Assembly: GCA_021785435.1 (NCBI GenBank)
Contig: JAJYFE010000038.1
Span: 1-34,617, forward strand
DNA length: 34,617 bases
Reading direction: 5' to 3'
Source of the DNA: Planctomycetota bacterium
GTDB lineage: Bacteria; Planctomycetota; Phycisphaerae; WQYP01
The notes below the pieces were generated by a model. That model did no database searches. It saw only the letters and a program-made list of their open reading frames with translations, and was not told where the DNA came from. The position numbers and the translations under genes are program-made. Positions within the stretch are counted from its first letter, which is position 1, and every line of letters starts with the position of its first letter. This document shows, piece after piece, positions 16,410 through 24,012 of the stretch.

Positions 16410-16594
16410 GCTTAGCTCAACTTTTGCCAATTTCGGAGGAACCGGAAAGCGTGATTGCACTGGCCTTTTGGGATGGCGTGGACTTTTTACACACCCGCAT
16501 CGGAGACGAAGTGTAAAAAAACTCGCCCTACTACCGCGAATTCCGAAGGATTCGACCATTTACGCCCGCCAAAAATGGCAAAAGTCGAGCTTAA
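16410..16594. repeat. Long imperfect palindrome (~185 bp), possibly from insertion-sequence ends
   Basis: The left arm begins TTAGCTCAACTTTTGCCAAT (about 16412-16431). The reverse complement of the right end reads TTAAGCTCGACTTTTGCCAT (16594 down to 16575). At the centre TTTTTACAC (16484-16492) and GTGTAAAAA (16511-16519) pair perfectly over an 18-base loop. Both pairs share one midpoint near 16502, so this is a single structure with partly similar arms of about 85 bases. On the minus strand, further out, the right side reads TGTAAGAATTACGGTGGGAT, which looks like an IS21-type terminus. It could be two fused IS ends or a miniature element. Confidence 0.5.
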
Positions 16595-16783
16595 TGTAGG
16601 TTCATCCCACCGTAATTCTTACATCCAATATATCCCCGGCGTCCGTCAAGCCAGATAAAACGGGGCTCAAACGGCAATACGCCAAAGCTACCTGTTATCA
16701 CCGGGCGGGTCAAAACCGGCCGCGAAGGGGCAGGGCAAAATCCGTCAGCTATTAACGTTTTTTATATACCACACATGCCAACC

Positions 16784-17008
16784 TCACTGGCAAGCCGTTT
16801 TTTGCTGAACCAAATCTTTTCCCACCAGCTCCGTGCCCGCCGCCCGGTCGCCCGGGGCTGTCTGATCCGTGAGCCGATAGCTCCGCCCGGTGATCGAGAG
16901 GATCTCCGCATGGTGCGGGAAGCGGTCCAGATGTCCGCGGGCGACTCGCCCCGGCGAGATGGCTGTGGCCGAGGGGACATCGGCGCGCAGTCTGCTCTGG
17001 TCTTCCAA
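16784..17008 (-). pseudogene. Probable istB (IS21-family transposition helper) C-terminal relic
   Basis: The frame contains HLDRFPHHAEILSITGRSYRL, shown here as its two halves: LDRFPHHAEIL and SITGRSYRL. This resembles the C-terminal end of IstB ATPases, which commonly read LDRL.HHA.I..I.G.SYRL. Upstream of it no Walker A or B motif is found in any frame, and the neighbouring frames are open but meaningless. I read it as the decayed 3' end of an IS21-family istB. No istA partner was recognised. The call rests on one short motif. Confidence 0.4.
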
Positions 17009-17407
17009 GGGCCGGTGCAGGTCGGCATGGTGAAACGCAGAACGAAACGGGGCGCAGAGCTTTTCCAGCAGCCTGGAAGGCCGTCTCCTCGCACGGTTGC
17101 TTCAATCATGGCGGTGTGCGGTATGGTACAGGATAAATGAGGCCGCCGGAACAACAGCGCTCTTTTCCAGCATCGTCATCCTACCATGAACCACCCTATC
17201 TGTATCGCGGGCGTCCCGTCCGCCCCGCCTTTACCACAACTGATGACCACGCCGGGTAAGCCGAGCGCCGAGGGTGATCCGGGCACGATCCTGCCTAAGA
17301 TAGGCGGCTGACCAAGCAGACGATTGCTCAATCCGATACGATCTGGTAAGTATGGAGAGGTTTTGCGTGCGGTCGGCCAGGCCGCGCCGGGACGGGAAGT
17401 GATAAGA

Positions 17408-18301
17408 ATGGCAATCGTGATCGGTTCGCAATGGTACACGTGGCTGCAATACTATCAATCCCAGGGCCAAGATCCGGCCGCTCATCTGGACGAGACTCTG
17501 GCCGAAATAGCGCAGGCGGGTTTGGACGCCTTTGAGCCAAGCCTCGAGGCGCCGGAGGAAGCGGATCGACTGGCGCCGCTGTGCGCGCGGCATCATTTGC
17601 GGGTTCCATCCATTTACAGCGGGGCGCATCTGCATGAAGAAAACTGGCGGGCCAGCGCCGCCAAGGTGGTGGAGCGGGCTACAGCCGCGGCGGGGGCGTT
17701 GGGGACGAAGGTGGTGGTGGTAAATCCGGACCCTTTGCGGTGGGGCACCACGCCGCCGACGACGGGAACGGCCACGCGCGACTTAAGCCAGGCGGGCGGT
17801 GCGGACGTCAAATCCGACGCCGCGCTACGCCGGCAGGCCGCGGCCCTGGCTGAGCTGACCGGGGAGTTGCGCCGGCACAACCTGGAACTGGCCTATCACA
17901 CCCACGATAGGGAGATGCGGGCGTCCGCTCGCGAACTGCATCACATGTTGCTGGCCACGCGGGAGGCGGGCATGAAATTCTGTCTGGACCTGCACTGGAT
18001 TTACCGCGGCGCCGGCAATTCCAACGTGGCTCTTCTGGACATTATTGAGCTTTATGGCGCACGGGTGGCCAGCCTGCATCTGCGGCAATCCCAGGCCGGG
18101 GTGTGGTGCGAGTTGCTGGAAGATGGGGACGTGGAATATCGACAGGCGCTGCACCGCCTGCGGCAACTGGGCTTTTCCGGCCCGGCGATTCTGGAAATCT
18201 GCGCAGAAGCCAAAACCGCGCGGACGATGCCGCTGGTCGAAGCCCATCGCCAAAGCGCGGCGTGGTTGCGCCACCTGCTGGCCGGCGCCGGAAGCGTTTG
18301 A
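17408..18301 (+). CDS. Xylose-isomerase-like TIM barrel protein, second copy
   Basis: About 297 residues of the sugar phosphate isomerase/epimerase superfamily. Candidate metal ligands and catalytic residues: AGLDAFEP (Glu43), LELAYHTHDREM (His164, His166), MKFCLDLHWIYRGAG (Asp194, His196), ASLHLRQS (His224, Arg226) and ILEICAEAK (Glu263). Spacing is like that in the protein at 8080-8937, but the sequences are only distantly alike. The frame is open to 17324; the ATG at 17408 starts the first barrel strand (MAIVIGSQWYTW) and has GGAAG about ten bases upstream. It is followed 69 nt later by a mini-protein gene. Its substrate is unknown. It lacks a neighbouring oxidoreductase. Confidence 0.8.
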   Translation: MAIVIGSQWYTWLQYYQSQGQDPAAHLDETLAEIAQAGLDAFEPSLEAPEEADRLAPLCARHHLRVPSIYSGAHLHEENWRASAAKVVERATAAAGALGTKVVVVNPDPLRWGTTPPTTGTATRDLSQAGGADVKSDAALRRQAAALAELTGELRRHNLELAYHTHDREMRASARELHHMLLATREAGMKFCLDLHWIYRGAGNSNVALLDIIELYGARVASLHLRQSQAGVWCELLEDGDVEYRQALHRLRQLGFSGPAILEICAEAKTARTMPLVEAHRQSAAWLRHLLAGAGSV

Positions 18302-18370
18302 CGAAACCCCGGCGCCCGCATACCCTAACGGCACGTAATTTTTGAGCTATGCACAAACCAGGAGCCTGCG

Positions 18371-18451
18371 ATGCCCAAACCCCGCCGCCGCCGCAAGATT
18401 GGCAGCAAGAAACGCCACGCCAAGTGGAAAGCCCGCCATCATCAGCAGTAA
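18371..18451 (+). CDS. 26-residue very basic mini-protein, AURKAIP1/COX24 (mS38/bS22)-like
   Basis: A short ORF, MPKPRRRRKIGSKKRHAKW then KARHHQQ, with an AGGAG site six bases before the ATG, among the best SD sites in the window. More than half the residues are Lys, Arg or His. The pattern RRRRKI..KKR.AKWKAR recalls the AURKAIP1/COX24 domain of mitoribosomal mS38 and the ~33-residue actinobacterial small-subunit protein bS22, which read roughly KKRRKRM.KKKHRK..R.TR. A ribosomal role is therefore likely but inferred from composition and pattern. It could be mistaken for noise because of its length. It lies 69 nt after the isomerase-like gene and converges on the BioF-like gene. Confidence 0.6.
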   Translation: MPKPRRRRKIGSKKRHAKWKARHHQQ

Positions 18452-18473
18452 CGCAAGTTGCGGCGATCAGCGC

Positions 18474-19823
18474 TCAGGTGGGCAGAGCATCGCGCAGCTG
18501 GCGCAACGCGGCGAACAGGCGTGCGATATGTTCGTCACTATGCGCGGCAGAAAGGCTGATCCGCAAGCGGGCGGAATGCGGGGCCACGGTGGGCGGACGG
18601 ATGGCTGGCACGAACAAGCCGCGCTCCCGGAGCCACTGGGCCGCCTGCAGCGCCGCCTCGGAGGATCCGAGAATCAGCGGCACAATTGGTGACGGCGAAG
18701 CAGCACAGCCATATCCGAGCGCGGCCAACTGGTCGCGCACCTGCCGGGCCAGCGCTAGAACGCGCTGCCGCCGTTGCGGTTCCCGGCGCGCCACTTGGAG
18801 TGCCGCCAGCGCCGCGACGCTGCTGACCGCGGGGGCGGCGGTGGTATAGATAAAGGCACGAGCGCGATTTATGAGCGCGTCGATAACCACCTGCGAGCCG
18901 CAGATGAACCCTCCCACTGCTCCGAGGGCTTTGGAGAGCGTGCCGACGCTCAGCGCTATCTCCCCTTCCACCTCCTGCAGGGCCGCAACGCCGCGGCCGT
19001 CCGGGCCGAGGACGCCGGTGGCGTGAGCTTCGTCGATCATAACCAGGGCGTGATGGCGTCGGCCCAGGGCGCACAGCTCGCGAAGATTCGCCAGATCCCC
19101 ATCCATTGAGAACACGGTATCGGTGACCAGAAAATCGCGGCCGGCCACGCCACCGATGTCGCCGCCTTGCGGCGCGGGCGCCGCAACCGCCGCCGGGCCG
19201 GCGGGGCTTTCAGGCGACGGGGTGACCAGACTATCCCCCCGGGGCGCTGTGACGCGCCGGGCGGTCGGCGACACCGCGGCTCGCAACCGTACCGGTCGCG
19301 CCAGCAGGAACGCCGCTTTTTTATAGTTCAAATGGCCAAAGATCCGGTGTTCGGCCCCGGAGAAACGGGCCGCATCCAGCAGGCTGGCGTGATTCAACTT
19401 ATCCGAAATGATGCGATCGGCGGGTCCGGCCAACGTGGTCAGTGCGGCGAGATTGGCCACATAGCCGCTGGAAAACAGCAGAGCCGCCTCGACGCCCTTG
19501 AAGGCGGCCAGGGCCTGCTCCAGTTCCTGATGCGGGGCGGCCGAGCCGCCGACGAGCCGGGAGGCTCCCGCGCCGAAGCCCCAGGCGGTCAAGGCCCGGC
19601 GCACCGCGTCCACCACTTCGGGATGGGCGGCCAGTCCAAGGTAATTATTAGTGCAGAATTGCACACATGTTTTTCCATCGACATTAATTTCCGGGCCCTG
19701 GCGGGTCAGGACAGCCGGCAGACGCCGCCACTGATGGTCACGCCGGCGGGCGGCCAGGTCGACGCTCAATGCGCTTAACCAGGCACGCAGGGGGCCGGAG
19801 ATGGGCGGCACGGATTCGGTCAT
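18474..19823 (-). CDS. 8-amino-7-oxononanoate synthase / 2-amino-3-ketobutyrate CoA ligase family
   Basis: A PLP enzyme of the alpha-oxoamine synthase family (BioF, Kbl), which condenses an amino acid with an acyl-CoA or acyl-ACP. About 449 residues against a usual 385-400. Landmarks: FCTNNYLGLAAHPEV (56-70), GFGAGASRLVGGSAAPHQELE (82-102), SSGYVANLAAL, DKLNHASLLDAARFSGA, VTDTVFSMDGDLANL (233-247), IDEAHATGVLGPDGRG (263-278) and VGTLSKALGAVGG with Lys298 as the Schiff-base lysine. A Pro/Ala-rich insertion of about 40 residues (around 185-228) replaces the usual HND..LE loop. birA lies nearby, which favours BioF and biotin synthesis, but no bioA, bioB or bioD is present. The ATG at 19821-19823 is 4 nt after the HU gene, so the two form an operon. 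Confidence 0.8.
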   Translation of the reverse strand: MTESVPPISGPLRAWLSALSVDLAARRRDHQWRRLPAVLTRQGPEINVDGKTCVQFCTNNYLGLAAHPEVVDAVRRALTAWGFGAGASRLVGGSAAPHQELEQALAAFKGVEAALLFSSGYVANLAALTTLAGPADRIISDKLNHASLLDAARFSGAEHRIFGHLNYKKAAFLLARPVRLRAAVSPTARRVTAPRGDSLVTPSPESPAGPAAVAAPAPQGGDIGGVAGRDFLVTDTVFSMDGDLANLRELCALGRRHHALVMIDEAHATGVLGPDGRGVAALQEVEGEIALSVGTLSKALGAVGGFICGSQVVIDALINRARAFIYTTAAPAVSSVAALAALQVARREPQRRQRVLALARQVRDQLAALGYGCAASPSPIVPLILGSSEAALQAAQWLRERGLFVPAIRPPTVAPHSARLRISLSAAHSDEHIARLFAALRQLRDALPT

Positions 19824-19827
19824 AAGC

Positions 19828-20217
19828 TCACGGCGCGGCGACGACGACACCCGCCGCGGGCTGGGGGGCGGCCGCGGGGGCCGGTTGGACGCCCGCGGGC
19901 GCCAGCCGGGGCGGGACAACCTCATCCGGGACGGGAGCGCTCAGCCCGATTTTCAACCGACGGCCGGCTTTGAAACGAATCCTCCGCCGACCAGGCACGG
20001 CAATTCGGCGCAAGGTTTTTGGATTTTGGGCCATACGGGGCGGACGACTCCGGCACTCAAAGACTCCGAAATCACGAAACTCCAGCCGATTATTCTTGAG
20101 CAATTCCACGACAATCTCATCGAGCAGCATCTGCACGATTCGCTTGACCTGGACCGGGGGCAGGTTCAGGCGGCTGGCGATGCGATCGAGCATATCTTTT
20201 TTGGTTATCGTCGCCAT
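19828..20217 (-). CDS. HU/IHF-family DNA-binding protein with Pro/Ala tail
   Basis: About 129 residues. The HU fold is complete: MATITKKDMLDRIASRLNLP (helix 1), VKRIVQMLLDEIVVELL (helix 2), LEFRDFGVFECRS (about 45-57), the DNA-binding arm with AQNPKTLRRIAVPGRRRIRF (63-82), and KAGRRLK. Pro74/75 region (VPGRRR) occupies the place of the DNA-kinking tip. A tail of about 35 residues, rich in Pro, Ala and Val, follows; ordinary HU ends near 90. The frame is open to 20517, but the ATG at 20215-20217 starts the domain exactly. It is 4 nt upstream of the BioF-like gene, an unusual pairing. A nucleoid-architecture role is expected. Confidence 0.87.
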   Translation of the reverse strand: MATITKKDMLDRIASRLNLPPVQVKRIVQMLLDEIVVELLKNNRLEFRDFGVFECRSRPPRMAQNPKTLRRIAVPGRRRIRFKAGRRLKIGLSAPVPDEVVPPRLAPAGVQPAPAAAPQPAAGVVVAAP

Positions 20218-20717
20218 GCGCGTTGGTCCACATAATCGGAAAACCGCGGCACAGCGCCTGCACCCGCTACCGCCCCACCGGCGGCGCCGAAAGGCCACGG
20301 CTTTCAAGTCGCTGAAATCAGCCACATGCATTATGGTGCTCCCGGCCATAGGCGTCAAGAACAATCCGCTGGGCAGACGGCCCGGGGTGTGGTCCGATTT
20401 TCCGGGCGGGGGGGGGCCGGGGTGGTCCGGACGCGGCGGGACTCCGCCCCGGTCCGCGTGGACGCGGAGCAGTTCAGTCTCTCCGGCAACTTTCGGCAGA
20501 CTTGTGCAAAGCCGCAAGTCGCCGCCGCGGCATCGCTAGGCGACTCGACCGAGCCTGCCCGCCTCGGCGAGACGAGCGGTTTGGCGGCGGAAGCCATGGC
20601 TGGACACCACCCCCGGCCCGGTTACCAATGATGGCCACATCTACGGACCCGGATGTGGCACGATTTCCAAGCGAAGGCGGCGGCACCGACGGCTAAAATT
20701 GGCGTCTGCGGCGGCAG
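20218..20717. other. 500-bp intergenic region: R1 end fragment and a hairpin
   Basis: Between the HU gene and birA. GGGGTGTGGTCCGATTTTCC at about 20384-20403 resembles the left end of the R1 repeat (GGGTGTGGCCGGATTTT), but the palindromic core is absent. GCCACATC (20634-20641) and GATGTGGC (20652-20659) form an 8-bp hairpin with a 10-base loop some 60 bp past the birA stop; it has no T tract. No credible gene was seen. Confidence 0.5.
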
Positions 20718-21767
20718 CTACCCCGCCTGGGTGATATGGCTCTGCTCGGCGGAGCAGAAGTGACAGTGGCCTTGGGCATCACGAAGAACCAGGCCCCGCA
20801 GCGGATCGATATCCGCGACCCGACCGGTCAAAGAGCGGCCAGCGCAGTGGATCGTGACTTTATCCGCCAGCATGGCGCAACGGGATTTCCAGGCTGCGGC
20901 AATTTCCTCCGGTGAAACCAGTTGCACACAGAGTCGCTCCAACTGATCCAGCAGTTCATCGATAATGGGCAAGCGTGACCAATGGCGGCCCGTGGCCATC
21001 AACAGGGAACCAGCACCAACGCGCAGCTCCGGTGGAAAATCCAACGGTTGTTGTGCGACGTTCAGGCCGATGCCGATGGTGTAATGGTAGAGAGCCTTTT
21101 CAGCCGCCGCGGCGGGACGCGTTTCACAGAGAATGCCGGCGACTTTGCGGCCAGAAAGCAACACATCATTGGGCCACTGCAACTCGGCGTTCTGGCCGGT
21201 GAGCGCCTCCAGGCACCGGGCGCAAGCCAACCCGGCCGCGAGCGTCAAGCGCTGGGCATCCGGCGGCCGACAGGGCAGCCAGACGGACATCAGAATGGAC
21301 TGGCCAGCTTTGGCCACCCAACGGTTCGTACCGCGGCCGCGGCCGGCCGACTGCCAGTCGGCCAACACCACCAGCGGCTCGGTGAGTCCCGCCGCCGGCC
21401 GGCTGGCCGCAAGGCCGAGGGCAAGCTGCCGGCAGATATCATTGGTGCTGGTGGTCTGAGCAAACACGAGGGTGTGCCGCCCCAACTGCCGGCCGCGTTG
21501 AGCGCTGCGCCGCTCCAAGATGGCGCGCCACCAGGGCCATGAGACCGTTTCTAAATGCACGCCCGCGGGAGTCATTTCCAAGCGGCAGCCGCTGGTGGAC
21601 AGCTCCGTGAGGAGTTGCCGAACGCGGTCCAGTGAAGCGCCGAGTTGCCGGCTTAGCTGGTCCAGTGACATAGCAGCCGTGCCGTAAAGCGCCGCCAATA
21701 ACCGTTCGCAACCTGGCGACGAGGCTTCCGGAAAGCCAGACCGGCGATTCCAATCCGACGAATTCAC
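20718..21767 (-). CDS. birA: Biotin--[acetyl-CoA-carboxylase] ligase (BirA) with N-terminal HTH
   Basis: Activates biotin with ATP and attaches it to biotin carboxyl carrier protein. About 349 residues. An N-terminal winged-helix region (about 18-75: CERLLAALYGTAAMSLDQLS, then RQLGASLDRVRQLLTEL) suggests a bifunctional enzyme that also represses transcription. The catalytic domain has FAQTTSTNDICRQLA, LADWQSAGRGRGTNRWVAKAG (GRGRG near 143-147), ILMSVWLP, ELQWPNDVLLSGRKVAGILCE and TIGIGLNV. The small C-terminal SH3-like domain ends GLVLRDAQGHCHFCSAEQSH. Two GTG starts are possible: 21765-21767, behind a close GGGAGG, and 21795-21797. The BioF-like gene lies upstream in the same direction, separated by the HU gene and a 500-bp gap. 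Confidence 0.9.
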   Translation of the reverse strand: MNSSDWNRRSGFPEASSPGCERLLAALYGTAAMSLDQLSRQLGASLDRVRQLLTELSTSGCRLEMTPAGVHLETVSWPWWRAILERRSAQRGRQLGRHTLVFAQTTSTNDICRQLALGLAASRPAAGLTEPLVVLADWQSAGRGRGTNRWVAKAGQSILMSVWLPCRPPDAQRLTLAAGLACARCLEALTGQNAELQWPNDVLLSGRKVAGILCETRPAAAAEKALYHYTIGIGLNVAQQPLDFPPELRVGAGSLLMATGRHWSRLPIIDELLDQLERLCVQLVSPEEIAAAWKSRCAMLADKVTIHCAGRSLTGRVADIDPLRGLVLRDAQGHCHFCSAEQSHITQAG

Positions 21768-21831
21768 AGTCCTCCCAGCGTGGCGCGGATCGCACACCGT
21801 ACTGGCCCCCCTATATCACAATCCCGCAAAG

Positions 21832-21952
21832 CCTTCGCGCCATGCAAAGGTTTTATTCGTGATCAAGGCAGCCGGTTCGGCGGCGGCCCGCTACCCCGGC
21901 ATCGGTCACCCCGGCGACTCTTCGACGCGGGGGCTATGTATTTGGTTGCGGC
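21832..21952. repeat. Intergenic structured repeat, family R2, copy 2
   Basis: About 121 bp, matching 1894-2015 at both ends. The right 44 bases (from CCCCGGCGACTCTTCGACGC to TTTGGTTGCGGC) differ from copy 1 at two places, one of them in the loop (A to G). The stem CCCC-G-GCG / CGC-G-GGGG is intact. After it, GGTTGcGGCC can pair with GGCCaACC further on. It lies upstream of birA and past the DUF1844 gene. Nothing else was seen in the gap between these two genes. Confidence 0.6.
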
Positions 21953-22006
21953 CACGCCGCGCCAGGCCAACCGAACGCCCGGTAACCGGCCAAGTTGGTT
22001 TCGGGA

Positions 22007-22507
22007 TCACTGGGCGGCAGCGGGTGGAGTTGCCGGCGGCGACTTGGCAGCTGCGACATAGGCCATGCGCATCTCATACAAAGCGGTTTCCAGGAAACGC
22101 CGCTCGGCCTCGGTCAGATTGTTTTTGGTCTTTTCCAGCAATACACCCAACAGATCAATATAAAGCCGCGCCACCGGCAGATCTGGCGGCGCTGGTTTAT
22201 CGTTACGGTCGCGCAGGCGGCGCAGCGCCAACAGAATAGCGGTGATTTGCTGCTGCACCAATAATTCAAAGGAAGCCGGCGGCAAGGAAGGCTCTGTTTC
22301 CTGGCTAGCCGAAGTGGGGCCGGACGTCGCCGGTGGCGGCGACGGGGCGGTGGATGGCGTGGCCGCGGCGGTGGGGCCCACGGGTTTGACTCCGGCGGCA
22401 TCACCGACTTTCCTGGCCAATTCCTCTTTTTCTTTTTCAGCCTCCTTTTTCCAAGCGCTGTCGATCCGCAGGCCGTCTGTTTTTATGTCGGTTGGATCTG
22501 GAACCAT
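22007..22507 (-). CDS. DUF1844 domain protein
   Basis: About 166 residues. The C-terminal domain matches DUF1844 (PF08899): LPPASFELLVQQQITAILLA (about 75-95), then LPVARLYIDLLGVLLEKTKN and NLTEAERRFLETALYEMRMAY (about 112-155), equal to the family's A...ID.L..L..KT..NL...E......L...R..Y. The N-terminal half is charged (KKEAEKEKEELARKVG) and then Pro/Ser/Thr-rich. The function of DUF1844 is unknown; it is common in Planctomycetota, Acidobacteriota and Deltaproteobacteria. The ATG at 22505-22507 has AAGGAGGT four bases upstream, one of the strongest SD sites here. It is divergent from purB, with only 63 bp between the start codons. Confidence 0.82.
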   Translation of the reverse strand: MVPDPTDIKTDGLRIDSAWKKEAEKEKEELARKVGDAAGVKPVGPTAAATPSTAPSPPPATSGPTSASQETEPSLPPASFELLVQQQITAILLALRRLRDRNDKPAPPDLPVARLYIDLLGVLLEKTKNNLTEAERRFLETALYEMRMAYVAAAKSPPATPPAAAQ

Positions 22508-22570
22508 ACTACCTCCTTGCAATCTATGCTAACATAATCAACCGAAAGACTGTTGGAAAGGCAAGACCCG

Positions 22571-24010
22571 ATGGATCCCGCATTGGCGGAACAGGTTTAT
22601 CAAAGTCCTCTGGTAACGCGCAACGCCTCGCGCGACATGCTGGCGGTGTTTTCCCCCCAGCGGAAATTTTCCACTTGGCGCCGGATCTGGCTGGCCCTGG
22701 CCGAGGCCGAACAGGAACTGGGCCTGCCGATCACCGACGAACAACTGGCGCAGATGAAGGCCCATCTGGACGACATTGATTTTGAGGAAGCCGCCCGCCA
22801 GGAACAGCGTCTGCGCCACGACGTGATGGCACATTTGCATACCTTCGCCAAAGCGGCGCCGGCAGCCAAACCAATCCTGCATCTGGGCGCCACATCGATG
22901 GATATTGTCGACAACGCCGACATGCTGTTGATGCGTGACGGTCTGGCCATTGTGGCGCGTAAATTGGCGGCGTTGATTGACGCTTTGGGCCGGTTCGCCC
23001 TGGAATGGAAATCCCTGCCGGCCCTGTGCTATACGCATCTGCAGCCGGCGCAGCCTTCCACCGTGGGCAAACGGGCAGTACTGTGGAGTTACGATTTCGT
23101 ATTGGCCCTGGCGGATATCGAATTGCGCCAGCAAACGCTGATGCTGCGTGGGATCAAGGGCACCACGGGTACGCAAGCTTCATTTCTGGAGCTGTTCGCC
23201 GGCGATCGGGAGAAGGTGCGGCAACTGGAATTCAAGGTGGCCCGTAAGCTGGGTTTCCAGCGCGTGCATCCCGTGAGTGGCCAGACCTATTCGCGGCTGG
23301 TGGACGTGCAACTGGTGGCGGCCTTGGCCACGGTGGGTGCGGCCGCGTACAAGATGGCCCAAGACATCCGGCTGCTTGCCGCGTTTAAGGAACTCGAAGA
23401 ACCGTGGGAGGCGGACCAGGTCGGCTCGACGGCCATGGCGTATAAACGCAACCCGGCGTTGTGCGAGCGGGTGAACGGTCTGGCCCGCTGGTTGCTGGGT
23501 CTGGCGCAGCAACCCCTGTTTACCGCGGCGCAGCAGATGTTCGAGCGCACCTTGGATGATTCGGCCAATAAGCGCCTGTCCATTCCGGAAGCGTTCCTGT
23601 GCACGGACGCTATCCTGGACATCCTGATTCACGTGACCCGCGGGTTGGTGGTGAATCGCCATGTGATCGAACAACGTTTACGAAACGAACTGCCCTTCAT
23701 GATTACGGAAAATCTGCTGATGGCGGCGGTAAAAGCGGGCGGAGATCGGCAGGACCTGCACGAGCGAATCCGCCGCCACAGCCTGGCCGCCGCCAGGGAA
23801 GTCAAAGAACATGGTCGGCCCAACGACTTGATCCACCGGTTAAAGGCGGATTCCGCCTTCAGCGTGGTGAATTTTAATGCGGCTCTGGATCCGGAACGGT
23901 ACGTCGGCTGTGCGGTTGAACAGGTTAGTGAATTTGTGGAGCAGACTGTCCAGCCCATCCGCCAGCGCTACGGGGGATGCGCCGAACAAAAGGTCAGCCT
24001 GAAGGTGTAG
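22571..24010 (+). CDS. purB: Adenylosuccinate lyase
   Basis: Cleaves SAICAR and adenylosuccinate, releasing fumarate, in purine synthesis. About 479 residues of the fumarase/aspartase superfamily. Motifs: RLRHDVMAHLHTF (81-93; His88), LHLGATSMDIVDNADML (103-119), LCYTHLQPAQPSTVGKR (152-168; general acid His156), GTTGTQASFLELF, and the superfamily signature QVGSTAMAYKRNPALCER (283-300) with its flexible catalytic Ser loop. The length and the form of the signature (MAYKRNP) are closer to the eukaryote-type ADSL than to short bacterial PurB. The ATG at 22571 has GGAAAGG nine bases upstream; a TTG at 22553 is also in frame. The STN-domain gene follows after 2 bp. Confidence 0.93.
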   Translation: MDPALAEQVYQSPLVTRNASRDMLAVFSPQRKFSTWRRIWLALAEAEQELGLPITDEQLAQMKAHLDDIDFEEAARQEQRLRHDVMAHLHTFAKAAPAAKPILHLGATSMDIVDNADMLLMRDGLAIVARKLAALIDALGRFALEWKSLPALCYTHLQPAQPSTVGKRAVLWSYDFVLALADIELRQQTLMLRGIKGTTGTQASFLELFAGDREKVRQLEFKVARKLGFQRVHPVSGQTYSRLVDVQLVAALATVGAAAYKMAQDIRLLAAFKELEEPWEADQVGSTAMAYKRNPALCERVNGLARWLLGLAQQPLFTAAQQMFERTLDDSANKRLSIPEAFLCTDAILDILIHVTRGLVVNRHVIEQRLRNELPFMITENLLMAAVKAGGDRQDLHERIRRHSLAAAREVKEHGRPNDLIHRLKADSAFSVVNFNAALDPERYVGCAVEQVSEFVEQTVQPIRQRYGGCAEQKVSLKV

Positions 24011-24012
24011 AG

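Larger units (their letters stand above)
16179..17407. other. Gene-poor 1.2-kb region with palindromic elements and an IS relic
   Basis: Between tRNA-Thr and the second isomerase-like gene no intact gene is seen. In order it holds: an R3 element at 16213-16287; a long imperfect palindrome at about 16410-16594; and a probable istB fragment near 16784-17008. The last ~250 bp before 17408 presumably contain that gene's promoter, but I cannot single one out. Confidence 0.55.

Noticed and set aside
16205-16516. Small plus-strand protein beside tRNA-Thr
   Set aside because: Its first half is the R3 palindromic element and the rest is the long palindrome; the same repeat gives a similar peptide on the minus strand at 28183-28380, so it reflects repeat DNA and not a gene.
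18452-18473. Terminator between the mini-protein and the BioF-like gene
   Set aside because: CGCAAGTTGCG is self-complementary but leaves no room for a loop, and no T tract follows.
23977-24012. Earlier start for the STN gene inside purB
   Set aside because: It would overlap the end of purB by 34 bp, while the ATG at 24013 sits 2 bp after the purB stop.
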